A stretch of DNA of 64,000 nt, taken from positions 1 through 64,000 of the forward strand of contig JBPOFA010000001.1 in assembly GCA_051251595.1 (NCBI GenBank), read 5' to 3'. Under the pieces are notes generated by a model. It was not told the origin of the DNA. It did not search any database and saw only the letters and a program-made list of their open reading frames with translations. Origin of the DNA: NORP110 sp051251595 (lineage in GTDB: Bacteria > Pseudomonadota > Alphaproteobacteria > Rhodobacterales > Rhodobacteraceae). Shown in pieces: positions 34,746-42,685 of the stretch. A program made the position numbers and the translations under genes. Position 1 is the stretch's first letter. Each line of letters opens with the position of its first letter.

Positions 34746-35242
34746 GGAATTTTCGGTAGAGACGCGTTTCGCTGTGCAACCATGGGCAAGACCAGCCCCC
34801 ATGGTGTCTTTGACGGTGGACCGGATGCCTGGAACCCAAGTTTGGTATATACCGCTATCGCCCGCGTATTGTCTGGATGAGGATCGGTTGCGATCATCGG
34901 CGCGCCTGCATCAAACAGAGTCTGCATACGCGCACCAATAAAAGCACTGCCATGCCCGACGCCGACCATTTCCGGTTGCCCGATATACTGATCAATGCCT
35001 CTGGATCCTGCAGGCAGGTCTGCAAAATGGTGATCGTCCCATCCATGCACCGAATAGTCCTGCATGAACGCGAAGGGGCCACCATCCGTTGTGACGATCC
35101 AACGTGACACCCTGGGATCGTTTAGTTCATTTTGATCATAGGGTTCATCCCGGCCCCACCATTCACGGACATGCGGGTAGGCTTGCCATGCGTTTAGCAT
35201 GTCGATGTCATCCAGCGTCACAGGGCGAAACACATAGGTCAT
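34736..35242 (-). CDS. GNAT acetyltransferase, AAC(6')/AacA4-like
   Basis: 168 aa. It matches the short aminoglycoside-6'-acetyltransferase-like subgroup: FRPVTLDDIDMLNAWQAYPHVREWWG at the start, GIDQYIGQPEMVGVGHGSAFI for the acetyl-CoA site, and DPHPDNTRAIAVYTKLGF. Many chromosomal members of this subgroup act on siderophores or unknown amines rather than antibiotics, so resistance should not be assumed. Its 3' end touches the ABC-F remnant. Confidence 0.82.
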   Translation of the reverse strand: MTYVFRPVTLDDIDMLNAWQAYPHVREWWGRDEPYDQNELNDPRVSRWIVTTDGGPFAFMQDYSVHGWDDHHFADLPAGSRGIDQYIGQPEMVGVGHGSAFIGARMQTLFDAGAPMIATDPHPDNTRAIAVYTKLGFQASGPPSKTPWGLVLPMVAQRNASLPKIPSS

Positions 35243-35320
35243 GGTCTGGTCAATTCCACCAAGTGCAGCCGCCTTATCCGTTCATCCGAAATTTTTGTCG
35301 ACCACATCAGCACGGCCGAC

Positions 35321-36532
35321 CTAACGCGGGTCCTGCCAATGTTCAGGACGCAGTCCAAGCCCGACTGCACGCGCCGGAAGCCCCCGCAGCATTGGGACCC
35401 AGTTAAACAGTCGGATCGCGAAGGGCGGCTTTGGTGGGGTCTTGGTGGAAAGCGCCGGGACGAGCACGAATTTATGCGCCATGGCCTGGGCCTTTTGTGT
35501 CATGCTTGCGGGCCAGGCGCGGCGCTTTTGCACCTGGGCCAGGTCCTGGGGGTTTGGGGGGCCCTGCAACAGGGATGGCCCCAGAAGGCGGGCAGCGGCG
35601 ACAGCGTCCTGAATGGCCAGGTTGATGCCGACCCCACCCACGGGGGACATGGCATGGGCCGCGTCGCCAATGCACAACAAACCATCCCGCCACCAGGTGG
35701 TCAGGCGGTTCATTTGCACGCTGAGCAATTTGACCTGATCCCAAGAGGTCAGCGCCTGGGTGGCCTCTGCCAGTTCCGGGGCAATTGCCGTTATTCTTTG
35801 GCGAAACGCCTCTAGCCCTTCGGCGCGGATGATATCCGCAGCCCCTTTGGAAAAGGGCAAAGCACATTGCCAATAGTCACCGCGATTGATCTGGACCAGA
35901 AACCCGCCTGGCCCGACCCGCCCCAAGGATTCCAGTTCAGGGGACGGGGTTCTGGGCAACCGCATCCAGAACACATCAATGGGCGCGCCAAGGTCCTCGA
36001 CCGTCAGGCCGGACGCGGCGCGCAGCGTAGAATCCCGCCCGTCTGCGGCGATGGTCAGATCGGCATTGATCGTGAATGCCCCGTCTTTGTCACTGGCGCG
36101 GACACCGACGATTTTACCGTCACGTTCAATCAGGTCCTCGGCCTTGGTGGATTGCATCAGTTGAAAGCCTGGCAGTTTGTGGGCTGCGTCGGCCAGGCAA
36201 TCCAGAAAATCCCATTGCGGCATCATGGCGATATATTTGCATGTGGTGGAGAGCCGCCCAAAATCCGCGATCATGAAATGCTGCCCCGAGATCGTCACAG
36301 AGACCTGTCGGGTTTTTTGATGCGGAAGAGAGAGCAGCTGATCCAGCAGGCCAAGTTCGTGGAACAGTTCGAGCGTTGACGGGTGAACCGTATCGCCGCG
36401 GAAATCCCGCAGGAAATCGGCGTGTTTTTCCAGAACGATAACCTCGACCCCTTGCCGCGCCAACAGATAGCCCGCCACCAACCCGGCAGGACCACCCCCT
36501 GCAACCACGCATTGAGTATCGATAGAGCGCAT
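35321..36532 (-). CDS. FAD-dependent monooxygenase (PHBH/UbiH-like)
   Basis: 403 aa. The FAD-binding GGGPAGLVAGYLLARQG motif is at residues 12-28 with an acidic residue after the second strand. The ADGRDST motif (DG, near 173) and GDAAHAMSPVGGVGINLAIQDA (near 287) are the group-A flavoprotein hydroxylase signatures. It should use NAD(P)H and O2 to hydroxylate an aromatic or related compound; the substrate is unknown. No catabolic operon surrounds it. Confidence 0.88.
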   Translation of the reverse strand: MRSIDTQCVVAGGGPAGLVAGYLLARQGVEVIVLEKHADFLRDFRGDTVHPSTLELFHELGLLDQLLSLPHQKTRQVSVTISGQHFMIADFGRLSTTCKYIAMMPQWDFLDCLADAAHKLPGFQLMQSTKAEDLIERDGKIVGVRASDKDGAFTINADLTIAADGRDSTLRAASGLTVEDLGAPIDVFWMRLPRTPSPELESLGRVGPGGFLVQINRGDYWQCALPFSKGAADIIRAEGLEAFRQRITAIAPELAEATQALTSWDQVKLLSVQMNRLTTWWRDGLLCIGDAAHAMSPVGGVGINLAIQDAVAAARLLGPSLLQGPPNPQDLAQVQKRRAWPASMTQKAQAMAHKFVLVPALSTKTPPKPPFAIRLFNWVPMLRGLPARAVGLGLRPEHWQDPR

Positions 36533-36790
36533 GATGTTCCTTTCTCACCGTCCGAGCGCAGTGGGTCGCTTGGATGCTCAGGCGTTTCGCGGATGCCGAT
36601 GCGTCATCCACTCCACCAACCTGCCACTATAGCGCTAGGCCTGCCAAGCATTTTCCCGGTACGGTTTGCATCGGGGACAGGCTGCGCCCAGTACCCCTGT
36701 GTGACTGTGCCTTTGAACACTGCGATGGCGCAGAATCTGGAAATCGAAATACCTTCGCTTAATTTGGATCACAGCCGAAAGGGCGCTGGA

Positions 36791-37546
36791 TCACGTCAAG
36801 AAAAATGCAACTGTCATTGCGGCCCCAAGGCCGATGATAAAGAGGCGCAGCATACCCACGCGTTCAATTCGCCGCACGTATTTCGTTGTCAGGTATGCCC
36901 CGCATATATTGGCCACCGCCATCGGCACGGCCGTGTCCCACGCGATCAGATCGGCCATGATGAATGTGACGACAGAAAAGACGGACAGGATTGAGGACAT
37001 CAGGTTCTTGAGCCCGTTCATCCCATGCAGGTTTCGGTACCCTTGAAGCGACAAGGCTGCCAGCAATATGATGCCCAACCCGCCGTTGAAGTAGCCGCCA
37101 TATGTCGTCACCGCCAAAAGCATCGCCCCGGTCAGCACCGCGGATCGTCCCCCCACCCCACGGGCTTGGGACCAGTTTTGCAGCCGTGGACCAAGGGCGA
37201 ACAAGATCGTCGCAGTCAGCAAGAGCCACGGGATGAGGGACAGAAATGCATCTGGCGACGTCACCACAAGAAGCAGCGCCCCCAGGACGCCGCCAAGGGC
37301 TGCGAGAAAGATAATCGTGCGCAGACCCAACACGCCCTCAGCCCGAATATCATGGCGATAGGCCCAAACGCTGGCGATATATCCGGGCACGGCCATTGTC
37401 GTCGCCGTCGCATTCGCAACGGTCGGCGGAATGCCAAGCCAAATCAAAACCGGCAGTGTTACAAATGTCCCGCCGCCCGCAACGGCGTTCAATGCACCAC
37501 AAAGAAACCCTGCGGCGATGACGATCAACACCTCAAACAGATCCAA
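36791..37546 (-). CDS. TSUP family membrane transporter (TauE/SafE-like)
   Basis: 251 aa with about eight hydrophobic segments in two repeats. The first repeat has AAGFLCGALNAVAGGGTFVTLPVL, the second has VTTYGGYFNGGLGIILLA. Family members export sulfite, sulfoacetate or other organosulfur or C2 acids. It is divergent from a FadR-type regulator, with a tandem repeat between that may be the operator. The 258 bp between this gene and the monooxygenase show no gene. Confidence 0.88.
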   Translation of the reverse strand: MDLFEVLIVIAAGFLCGALNAVAGGGTFVTLPVLIWLGIPPTVANATATTMAVPGYIASVWAYRHDIRAEGVLGLRTIIFLAALGGVLGALLLVVTSPDAFLSLIPWLLLTATILFALGPRLQNWSQARGVGGRSAVLTGAMLLAVTTYGGYFNGGLGIILLAALSLQGYRNLHGMNGLKNLMSSILSVFSVVTFIMADLIAWDTAVPMAVANICGAYLTTKYVRRIERVGMLRLFIIGLGAAMTVAFFLT

Positions 37547-37583
37547 TCCTCCTGCTCACTTTCGTATTGTGTAGCACCCTGAT

Positions 37584-37605
37584 AAATTGGTCTAGAAATT
37601 GGTCT
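37584..37605 (+). repeat. Tandem 10-bp repeat in the TSUP/GntR divergent region
   Basis: AAATTGGTCT occurs twice with AG between (37584-37593 and 37596-37605), a 12-bp period, immediately upstream of the GntR start. TGGTC half-sites occur in FadR-family operators. It is the best candidate binding site for the adjacent regulator, controlling both divergent genes. Confidence 0.55.
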
Positions 37606-37613
37606 GGTGAAAA

Positions 37614-38321
37614 ATGCAAAAATCAAAAACAATTCTTGCCGCGCTGCGCGACCTTCTTGCGACGGATGCGTTGGCCATTGGCGAAAAGCTACCCTCAGAG
37701 CGTGAATTGGCGGGGCGGTTTTCCTGTAGCCGCGAAACGTTGCGGGGCGCCTTATCCACGCTTGAGCGCGAGCGTGTCGTTTGGCGTCACGTCGGGCAAG
37801 GGACATTCAAGGGGCCAAGACCGGGAACAGCACCGCTTCGGGACAATCTGGTTGTAGAGGCGGCGTCCGTTCAGGAATTGGTTCAAGCAAGAATCCTAAT
37901 AGAACCGGTTGTCGCTGCAGAAGCGGCGAAACGGGCCACCGCTGCGCATATTGAAAAGCTGAATGACTGCGTTGCAAAGGGACGCGCCGCGCCCGACCGA
38001 TTGGCCTGTCAGCGGGCCGACGATGTCTTTCACCGCACCATCGCAGAGGCGGCGATGAACCCCATCCTGTCGTCATTCCTTACCTTTTTGTCGGATGCAC
38101 GCCGACGGTCAACCTGGCAGGCCCAATGGGATCGGACCTATCGCCATATCGGAATGGAAGAGTTTACCGGACAGCACAGCGACCAGCATCAACGGATCGT
38201 TGACGCCATCAAGGCCCGCTCTTCACGCGCGGCGGAAACAGAAATGCGCGCGCATCTTGTCACGATCCGTCGCGCGCTTCAGTTGGCGCCGGGATCGCCG
38301 AAATTCGCAGACCTGGACTAG
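37614..38321 (+). CDS. GntR-family regulator, FadR subgroup (FCD domain)
   Basis: 235 aa. The N-terminal winged helix (about 5-72) has LPSERELAGRFSCSRETLRGALSTLERE. The C-terminal all-helical FCD domain (about 85-220) has the metal/ligand pattern D...H...H: DVFHRTIAEAAMNPILSSFL, then QHSDQHQRIVDAI. FCD regulators sense small carboxylic acids. It likely represses the divergent TSUP gene. Confidence 0.92.
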   Translation: MQKSKTILAALRDLLATDALAIGEKLPSERELAGRFSCSRETLRGALSTLERERVVWRHVGQGTFKGPRPGTAPLRDNLVVEAASVQELVQARILIEPVVAAEAAKRATAAHIEKLNDCVAKGRAAPDRLACQRADDVFHRTIAEAAMNPILSSFLTFLSDARRRSTWQAQWDRTYRHIGMEEFTGQHSDQHQRIVDAIKARSSRAAETEMRAHLVTIRRALQLAPGSPKFADLD

Positions 38322-38375
38322 ATCCGCCCGCTTTACAGCTGTGGTTTTGTTGCCGCCCCGGGGTGTTTTCAAAGG

Positions 38376-39350
38376 TCATTCTGGCCCCTGCACGTTCAAC
38401 AATCGGGACACCAGGGCTGCCTGATTGTGGGTTTGCGTCTTTTCGAACATGCGCCGCACCTGCGTGCGGACCGTGTTCACTGACACGCCAAGCTGTTGCG
38501 CTGCGCTGGCCAGATCACGGCCTGTCGCCAAAAGCTCTGCCAGATTGAGCTGCGCCGGAGAGAGCCCGAACGTTGCGACGGCCGTTTCCAACCGGCCGCG
38601 CAGCAAAAACGCGTCATCAAACGAAATGATAATCCGTTCCTGTTCTGATCGGATCCAACAAAACACCGGGTTTCCCGTCTCATCCTCCCCCAGAGGCACG
38701 ACGGCGGGCATTGTGTTCATGAACCCTCGTGGCAGGTTCGTGGCAAGCCGGTCTTTGTTGTGTTTGATGGTCTCTTGCAGCGCGGGGTCAAACCGTCTGT
38801 TGCGGGCTCTGGCCCGGTCAGCGGACACCATCAAGCCGGGATGATCCGCCAGGCGTTCCTGGGCCAGCGGGTTGACCGAAACCACGCGCCCCGTGGCGTC
38901 GAGCTCAATGATCGGGACATCCTGCCGGCTGATCCCAGGGGCAACCACCATCACACACACCAGCTTCCAAGCCCCGTTGAAACGCTGGACGATCTTCGTC
39001 TCATGGGCAAAAGGAGCAGCAAGCAACCCGTCTGTCTGTTCAATGACAATTTGGTCATATGACACCCAGGCCATATCCGCCGTCGCCTCAATCTGAATAT
39101 TGTCCCACCGCAAGACATTTTCGACGTCATAGTCCTGCGGGAATTGCAGAAAGCCTTCCTTGAAACGCGGCAAAAGCTCGTCCCAGCCACAGCAAACGCG
39201 GGTCCCGACATGGGGACCAGATAGGATGCGGCGTACCTCTGGGCCATGATGCCAATGATCAATGAACGCCTCAAAATCCCCACGGTAATAGCTGGCATGC
39301 TCTGACCGCAGAAAGGCGAGCACCTCTTCTTGCTGTTGCGTAAAGGCCAT
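38376..39350 (-). CDS. LuxR-type HTH regulator with N-terminal NTF2/SnoaL-like domain
   Basis: 324 aa. Residues about 5-130 resemble a SnoaL/NTF2-like cone fold (YYRGDFEAFIDHWHHGPEVRRI, then KIVQRFNGAWKLVCVMVV). About 140-240 looks like a degenerate PAS domain (PIIELDATGRVVSVNPLAQERL). The C-terminus (about 255-320) is a LuxR HTH (FGLSPAQLNLAELLATGRDLASAAQQLGVSVNTVRTQVRRMF). The combination suggests a small-molecule-sensing transcription factor. There is no autoinducer-binding domain, so it is not a quorum regulator. Domain borders are my estimates. Confidence 0.82.
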   Translation of the reverse strand: MAFTQQQEEVLAFLRSEHASYYRGDFEAFIDHWHHGPEVRRILSGPHVGTRVCCGWDELLPRFKEGFLQFPQDYDVENVLRWDNIQIEATADMAWVSYDQIVIEQTDGLLAAPFAHETKIVQRFNGAWKLVCVMVVAPGISRQDVPIIELDATGRVVSVNPLAQERLADHPGLMVSADRARARNRRFDPALQETIKHNKDRLATNLPRGFMNTMPAVVPLGEDETGNPVFCWIRSEQERIIISFDDAFLLRGRLETAVATFGLSPAQLNLAELLATGRDLASAAQQLGVSVNTVRTQVRRMFEKTQTHNQAALVSRLLNVQGPE

Positions 39351-39420
39351 TGTCCGGCTCCTTTATCGGCCCAGTTGCACCCAGATTTCCCGGATCGAAG
39401 GGTGTTGGCCCATCTGCATC

Positions 39421-39630
39421 CTAACCTTGCCGTCTTGGCGAGGCTATAGCCGTGGCCATGTGTACCCGTTCCATGACAATGCGAAGACCCGCCCGACACG
39501 CGGCCCAAGCTTGGCGCAGATGATCGCGCCGGTGTTCAGCACGTCGGATTTTCTGATCCAAAACCTCTTGGTCGAAAGTAAATTGGTTAACGGCTTGCTG
39601 TTGGGCGACGGTGACTAAGCTCAGGTCCAT
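39421..39630 (-). CDS. Small protein of unknown function
   Basis: 69 aa from the ATG at 39630 (MDLSLVT), with GGAG 6 nt upstream; an in-frame ATG 12 bp earlier is possible. The middle is a basic helix (LDQKIRRAEHRRDHLRQAW), which resembles the short charged helices found in many small alphaproteobacterial proteins. No domain is recognised. It lies just upstream of the NTF2-LuxR gene on the same strand. Confidence 0.45.
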   Translation of the reverse strand: MDLSLVTVAQQQAVNQFTFDQEVLDQKIRRAEHRRDHLRQAWAACRAGLRIVMERVHMATAIASPRRQG

Positions 39631-39642
39631 GATGTTCTCCAT

Positions 39643-40051
39643 TCATTGCACCCTTCAACCCTAACCGAGTTCGCGCAGGTCGTTTGTCATCCCAATGCAT
39701 GACAAAGTGAAGAAAGGGGGACTTCATCGATCTTGATGTCCTCCCATGAGTTGGCAACAGATCAACCGAGCTTCAGGAGGGTGAGAACATACAAGTCCAC
39801 GAAGACGCCCCGCCATGACCAGGGTCTTTGGTAAAAACCTATTGTCTTGAAAGAGCCCCCGCCGGTCAATCTTACTAAGACTGAGTGGCAATCCAAAAGC
39901 TGACCTCGGTGTGGTAAGCAGAGAATGCCGGGAACGAGCCCAATTTGCCTCTCCGCTCAGAATAGGTGAAGGGCGGCTTTGGCGCCCAGTTGTCGAGATT
40001 GAGAGATGGCCTGTCGCACCACAATTCAATGATTTCGCGCACGTTTGTTGG
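39643..40051. other. Intergenic region without a supported gene
   Basis: 409 bp between two small minus-strand genes. Open frames exist on both strands, but none has a ribosome site, recognisable motif or coherent protein character. The composition is lower in GC than the neighbouring 32-38 kb stretch. It may be a decayed gene. Confidence 0.5.
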
Positions 40052-40306
40052 TCAGGAACCAGCTTTATTTGAAAGTTCTGAAACAACTTCACAATCGGCG
40101 TCACCCACCCACATAGGTTTTGTCCATTCGGCTTCGATTGCGGCGATGACCTTTTCGAACCGATCACCGTAATGTCGCAATTCCTCGATGTTGGCTTTTA
40201 CCTCTGCGGGCATCGGACGCAGGTCGATTTGAGTGGATTGGATGTCCCCTCCAAATGCGGGCATAGAAATGGTGAGGGCTGTAACTGCTGCAATCAAGAT
40301 TTTCAT
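40052..40306 (-). CDS. Small secreted protein of unknown function
   Basis: 84 aa. It has a clear signal peptide (MKILIAAVTALTISMPAFGG) and a strong AAGGAAG ribosome site about 6 nt upstream. The mature part (about 64 residues) is charged, with LRPMPAEVKANIEELRHYGD and a single cysteine near residue 73. No family is recognised. It is divergent from the CadC-like regulator, 112 bp away, so co-regulation is likely. Confidence 0.7.
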   Translation of the reverse strand: MKILIAAVTALTISMPAFGGDIQSTQIDLRPMPAEVKANIEELRHYGDRFEKVIAAIEAEWTKPMWVGDADCEVVSELSNKAGS

Positions 40307-40418
40307 CTAAGTCTTCCTTTGTGTCTCTGACCCGGCGGTGAAGTCATTGCGTTGTGTGCCGCCATGGGTAGAGTCAGCACTAAAGGGAAGGCGAAGATCA
40401 CGAAAGTGACCGGAAAAA

Positions 40419-42077
40419 ATGACGAAATTTCTCGGAAAACACCAGTTTGGGGCGCATTTCTTCGATTTTGACTCCTTGGAGCTACGCAATGCCGACGGAC
40501 AATTGGTACCTTTGCGTGCGCAGTCGGCAGAAGTATTGGCAGAGCTTGTTAAAAACAGCGGAAGCCTTGTCACTAAATCAGACATGATGGATCGGGTGTG
40601 GAGTGACACGTTCGTGACCGATGATAGTTTGGTAAAATGTATCTCGGATATCCGAAAGGCCTTGGGCGAGGACGGGCATCAATTGGTAACAGTGCCCAAA
40701 CGTGGTTACAGGCTCGAAAAACAGGCCATTACCATGCCCACCACTGAGCAAAAAAAGACTGCACAGCCAAACAAATCACTAAGGGTATTCGTCACACTGA
40801 TTGCCCTTTTGGCAGTTATTGGCAGTGTATTCGCCTGGAACCAAGGGCAGTCAGATGCCATAGGTACGGACACACAGAAAACGATAGCCGTGTTGCCCTT
40901 CCGAAACACGAGCGGTGATCCTGGGCAACGGTATCTGTCCGACGGCGTTGCTGTGGATTTGATTGCCGCCCTTTCGCAGGTTTCTGATTTGCGGGTGGTC
41001 GCTCAAGGCGCATCTTTTGCGTATTCGCTCGACGATAGTGATGTTCGGGATATTGCAGACACGCTCAATGCCGACGTCGTGCTTGAAGGCAGCATTCGCC
41101 AAGTAGCAGAAGGCTTGCGTTTAACCGCAGCATTGGTTGACGGTCATACCGGCGAGAACCTCTGGACGAAACAATACGACGGCAACCGGGATGATCTTCT
41201 TACCTTCCAGTCTGGTGTTTTAGATGAACTTGTTCGCGTTCTCTCGGTCCGTCTATCTCGCGCAGAGAGGACACGACTTGGCGTGCGTGGCACCAAGGAC
41301 ATCGAAGCACACGATGCCTATCTGAGAGCACGTGAACTAGTAAATCGCTTCACCCAAGATACTAATCTCGAAGCCGAGCGCATTTTGCATCAAGCTATTC
41401 GGCGTGATCCAAACTTTGCGTTACTTTACGCGTATCTAAGCCAAGTTTACAGCTTCCGAGTTGAGAACGGCTGGGCAGAAGAACCGGACAGTTCGATTGA
41501 AGCGGCGTTTTCTGCCGCAAAAAAAGCTGTCGAAATTGATCCGGAACTGCCATTCGCTCACTTCGCTCTGGGAAGGTTATTTACCCGGAGCTTTGCACAC
41601 GACCTTCCAGATGCGGTTGAAAGGGCAAAGGAGGAGTTTAGCACCGCAGTGAAGTTGGATGAGAACTATGTGGATGGCTACGTATTTTTGGCAAATGTCC
41701 ATATCTTTGACGGCGAGGCGGAGAAGGCTCTGCCGCTGGTCGCATCCGCGATGGAGCGCAATCCGAGGCCGCCATTCTGGTATGCTCTTGCTGAGGGAAT
41801 GGCACGCTTCTTCTTGGGCGAGTATGAAGCCGCTGAAGCCTCGCTGGTCTTATCTCGCGATCAAAACTCGACAGCACCACATGCGCACCGATTTCTGATC
41901 GCTACATATGGAAAACTCGGGCGGCTAGATGATGCTGAATGGGCTGCTTTGGAATACGAAGCTCTTGGTCGGATTGCGACAATAGAGGCCATGGTCAAAT
42001 CGGCTTCAATTTCTGACCCAGATTATCGCAAATTCTTCGCAGACGGACTAAGAACCGCCGGCTTGCCCGAAATGTGA
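40419..42077 (+). CDS. CadC-like membrane-anchored winged-helix regulator with TolB-like and TPR domains
   Basis: 552 aa. Residues about 1-105 form an OmpR/CadC winged helix (LRAQSAEVLAELVKNSGSLVTKSDMMDRVW, then TVPKRGYRL). A single membrane helix lies at about 126-145. Next is a TolB-N/FlgO-like domain (TIAVLPFRNTSGDPGQRYLSDG), then TPR-like repeats (about 300-540, with RRDPNFALLYAYLSQVY and VKLDENYVDGYVFLANVH). The layout puts a DNA-binding domain in the cytoplasm and a protein-binding sensor in the periplasm. Neighbouring targets are unknown, but the divergent secreted-protein gene is a candidate. GC content is visibly lower than in the ribosomal genes. Confidence 0.88.
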   Translation: MTKFLGKHQFGAHFFDFDSLELRNADGQLVPLRAQSAEVLAELVKNSGSLVTKSDMMDRVWSDTFVTDDSLVKCISDIRKALGEDGHQLVTVPKRGYRLEKQAITMPTTEQKKTAQPNKSLRVFVTLIALLAVIGSVFAWNQGQSDAIGTDTQKTIAVLPFRNTSGDPGQRYLSDGVAVDLIAALSQVSDLRVVAQGASFAYSLDDSDVRDIADTLNADVVLEGSIRQVAEGLRLTAALVDGHTGENLWTKQYDGNRDDLLTFQSGVLDELVRVLSVRLSRAERTRLGVRGTKDIEAHDAYLRARELVNRFTQDTNLEAERILHQAIRRDPNFALLYAYLSQVYSFRVENGWAEEPDSSIEAAFSAAKKAVEIDPELPFAHFALGRLFTRSFAHDLPDAVERAKEEFSTAVKLDENYVDGYVFLANVHIFDGEAEKALPLVASAMERNPRPPFWYALAEGMARFFLGEYEAAEASLVLSRDQNSTAPHAHRFLIATYGKLGRLDDAEWAALEYEALGRIATIEAMVKSASISDPDYRKFFADGLRTAGLPEM

Positions 42078-42484
42078 CCGCGACGTTTCCACTGCAGTCA
42101 AATTGTGTTGAATGAGCCGTTGTCGCAACGGCTGAGTCCCGAAGGCGAATCCTCGAACCGGACATTGGAGCATCTGCAGCAAATTCACATTATGTTCCGC
42201 GGAGCAGACATCCATTTATCCGGCTGCGAAGGTCGGGTCTGAGCCCCGATATCAACCGATCAATGCTATATATGCGCCGAAAACGATGCGCAGTGTTGCA
42301 GGGATTGCGGTGCACGATTGACTGGTCCTTTACGGCAGAACACTCTCTCTTGTTCATGCCATCGGTCGCACTGGATCCCCAACTGAAACGAAACTTTAAA
42401 TCGCGACGACACCGGGCCTCCAAACAAAAAAGCCCCGCCAAAACTGGCGGGGCTTTCTTTTTAGATCGTCGTCAAAGGGGCGGT
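42078..42484. other. Right edge of the block splitting the spc operon (no gene)
   Basis: 407 bp. Just after the CadC-like gene is a perfect 8-bp hairpin (AGCCGTTG/CAACGGCT, 42115-42133) with no U-tract. The rpmD terminator lies at 42426-42456. Between them I find no coding sequence, inverted-repeat end, tRNA fragment or transposase remnant that would explain the insertion. Confidence 0.55.
42426..42456 (-). terminator. Rho-independent terminator after rpmD
   Basis: On the minus strand a perfect 11-bp stem (AAAGCCCCGCC/GGCGGGGCTTT) with a 6-nt loop is followed by TTTTTTG. It starts about 30 bp after the rpmD stop. It shows that the spc transcript ends here rather than running to rplO. Confidence 0.9.
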
Positions 42485-42673
42485 TTAGCCGCGCTCTTCG
42501 ATGATTTCCACGAGATGTGGGATCTTGTTGACCATGCCGCGAACGGAAGGTGTGTCTTCCAGTTCGCGTGTCCGGTTCATTTTGTTCAGACCCAGACCGA
42601 TCAGCGTTGCGCGCTGTTCGGCGGGGCGGCGGATCGGAGATCCAACCTGTTTTACAACGATGGTTTTTGCCAT
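42485..42673 (-). CDS. rpmD: 50S ribosomal protein L30
   Basis: 62 aa uL30. It contains TIVVKQVGSPIRRPAEQRATLIGLGLNKMN, the family core read across two strands, and ends VNKIPHLVEIIEE. It follows rpsE by 12 bp. Its usual downstream neighbour rplO is missing; a strong terminator follows instead. Confidence 0.97.
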   Translation of the reverse strand: MAKTIVVKQVGSPIRRPAEQRATLIGLGLNKMNRTRELEDTPSVRGMVNKIPHLVEIIEERG

Positions 42674-42685
42674 GTTCCTGGTTCC

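Noticed and set aside
34736..35242. Aminoglycoside resistance gene
   Set aside because: It resembles the AAC(6')-like subgroup, but many chromosomal members have other substrates and there is no resistance context.
39724..40167. 147-codon minus-strand open frame
   Set aside because: It overlaps the well-supported small secreted protein gene in another frame, has no ribosome site and reads as non-protein-like (many Ser/Arg/Cys, no motif).
42190..42441. 83-codon minus-strand frame at the right edge of the block
   Set aside because: It runs over the rpmD terminator and has no ribosome site or recognisable features.
27854..42484. Mobile-element explanation (integrase, transposase, tRNA attachment site) for the block
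   Set aside because: I looked for these and found none inside or at the edges; the origin is left open.
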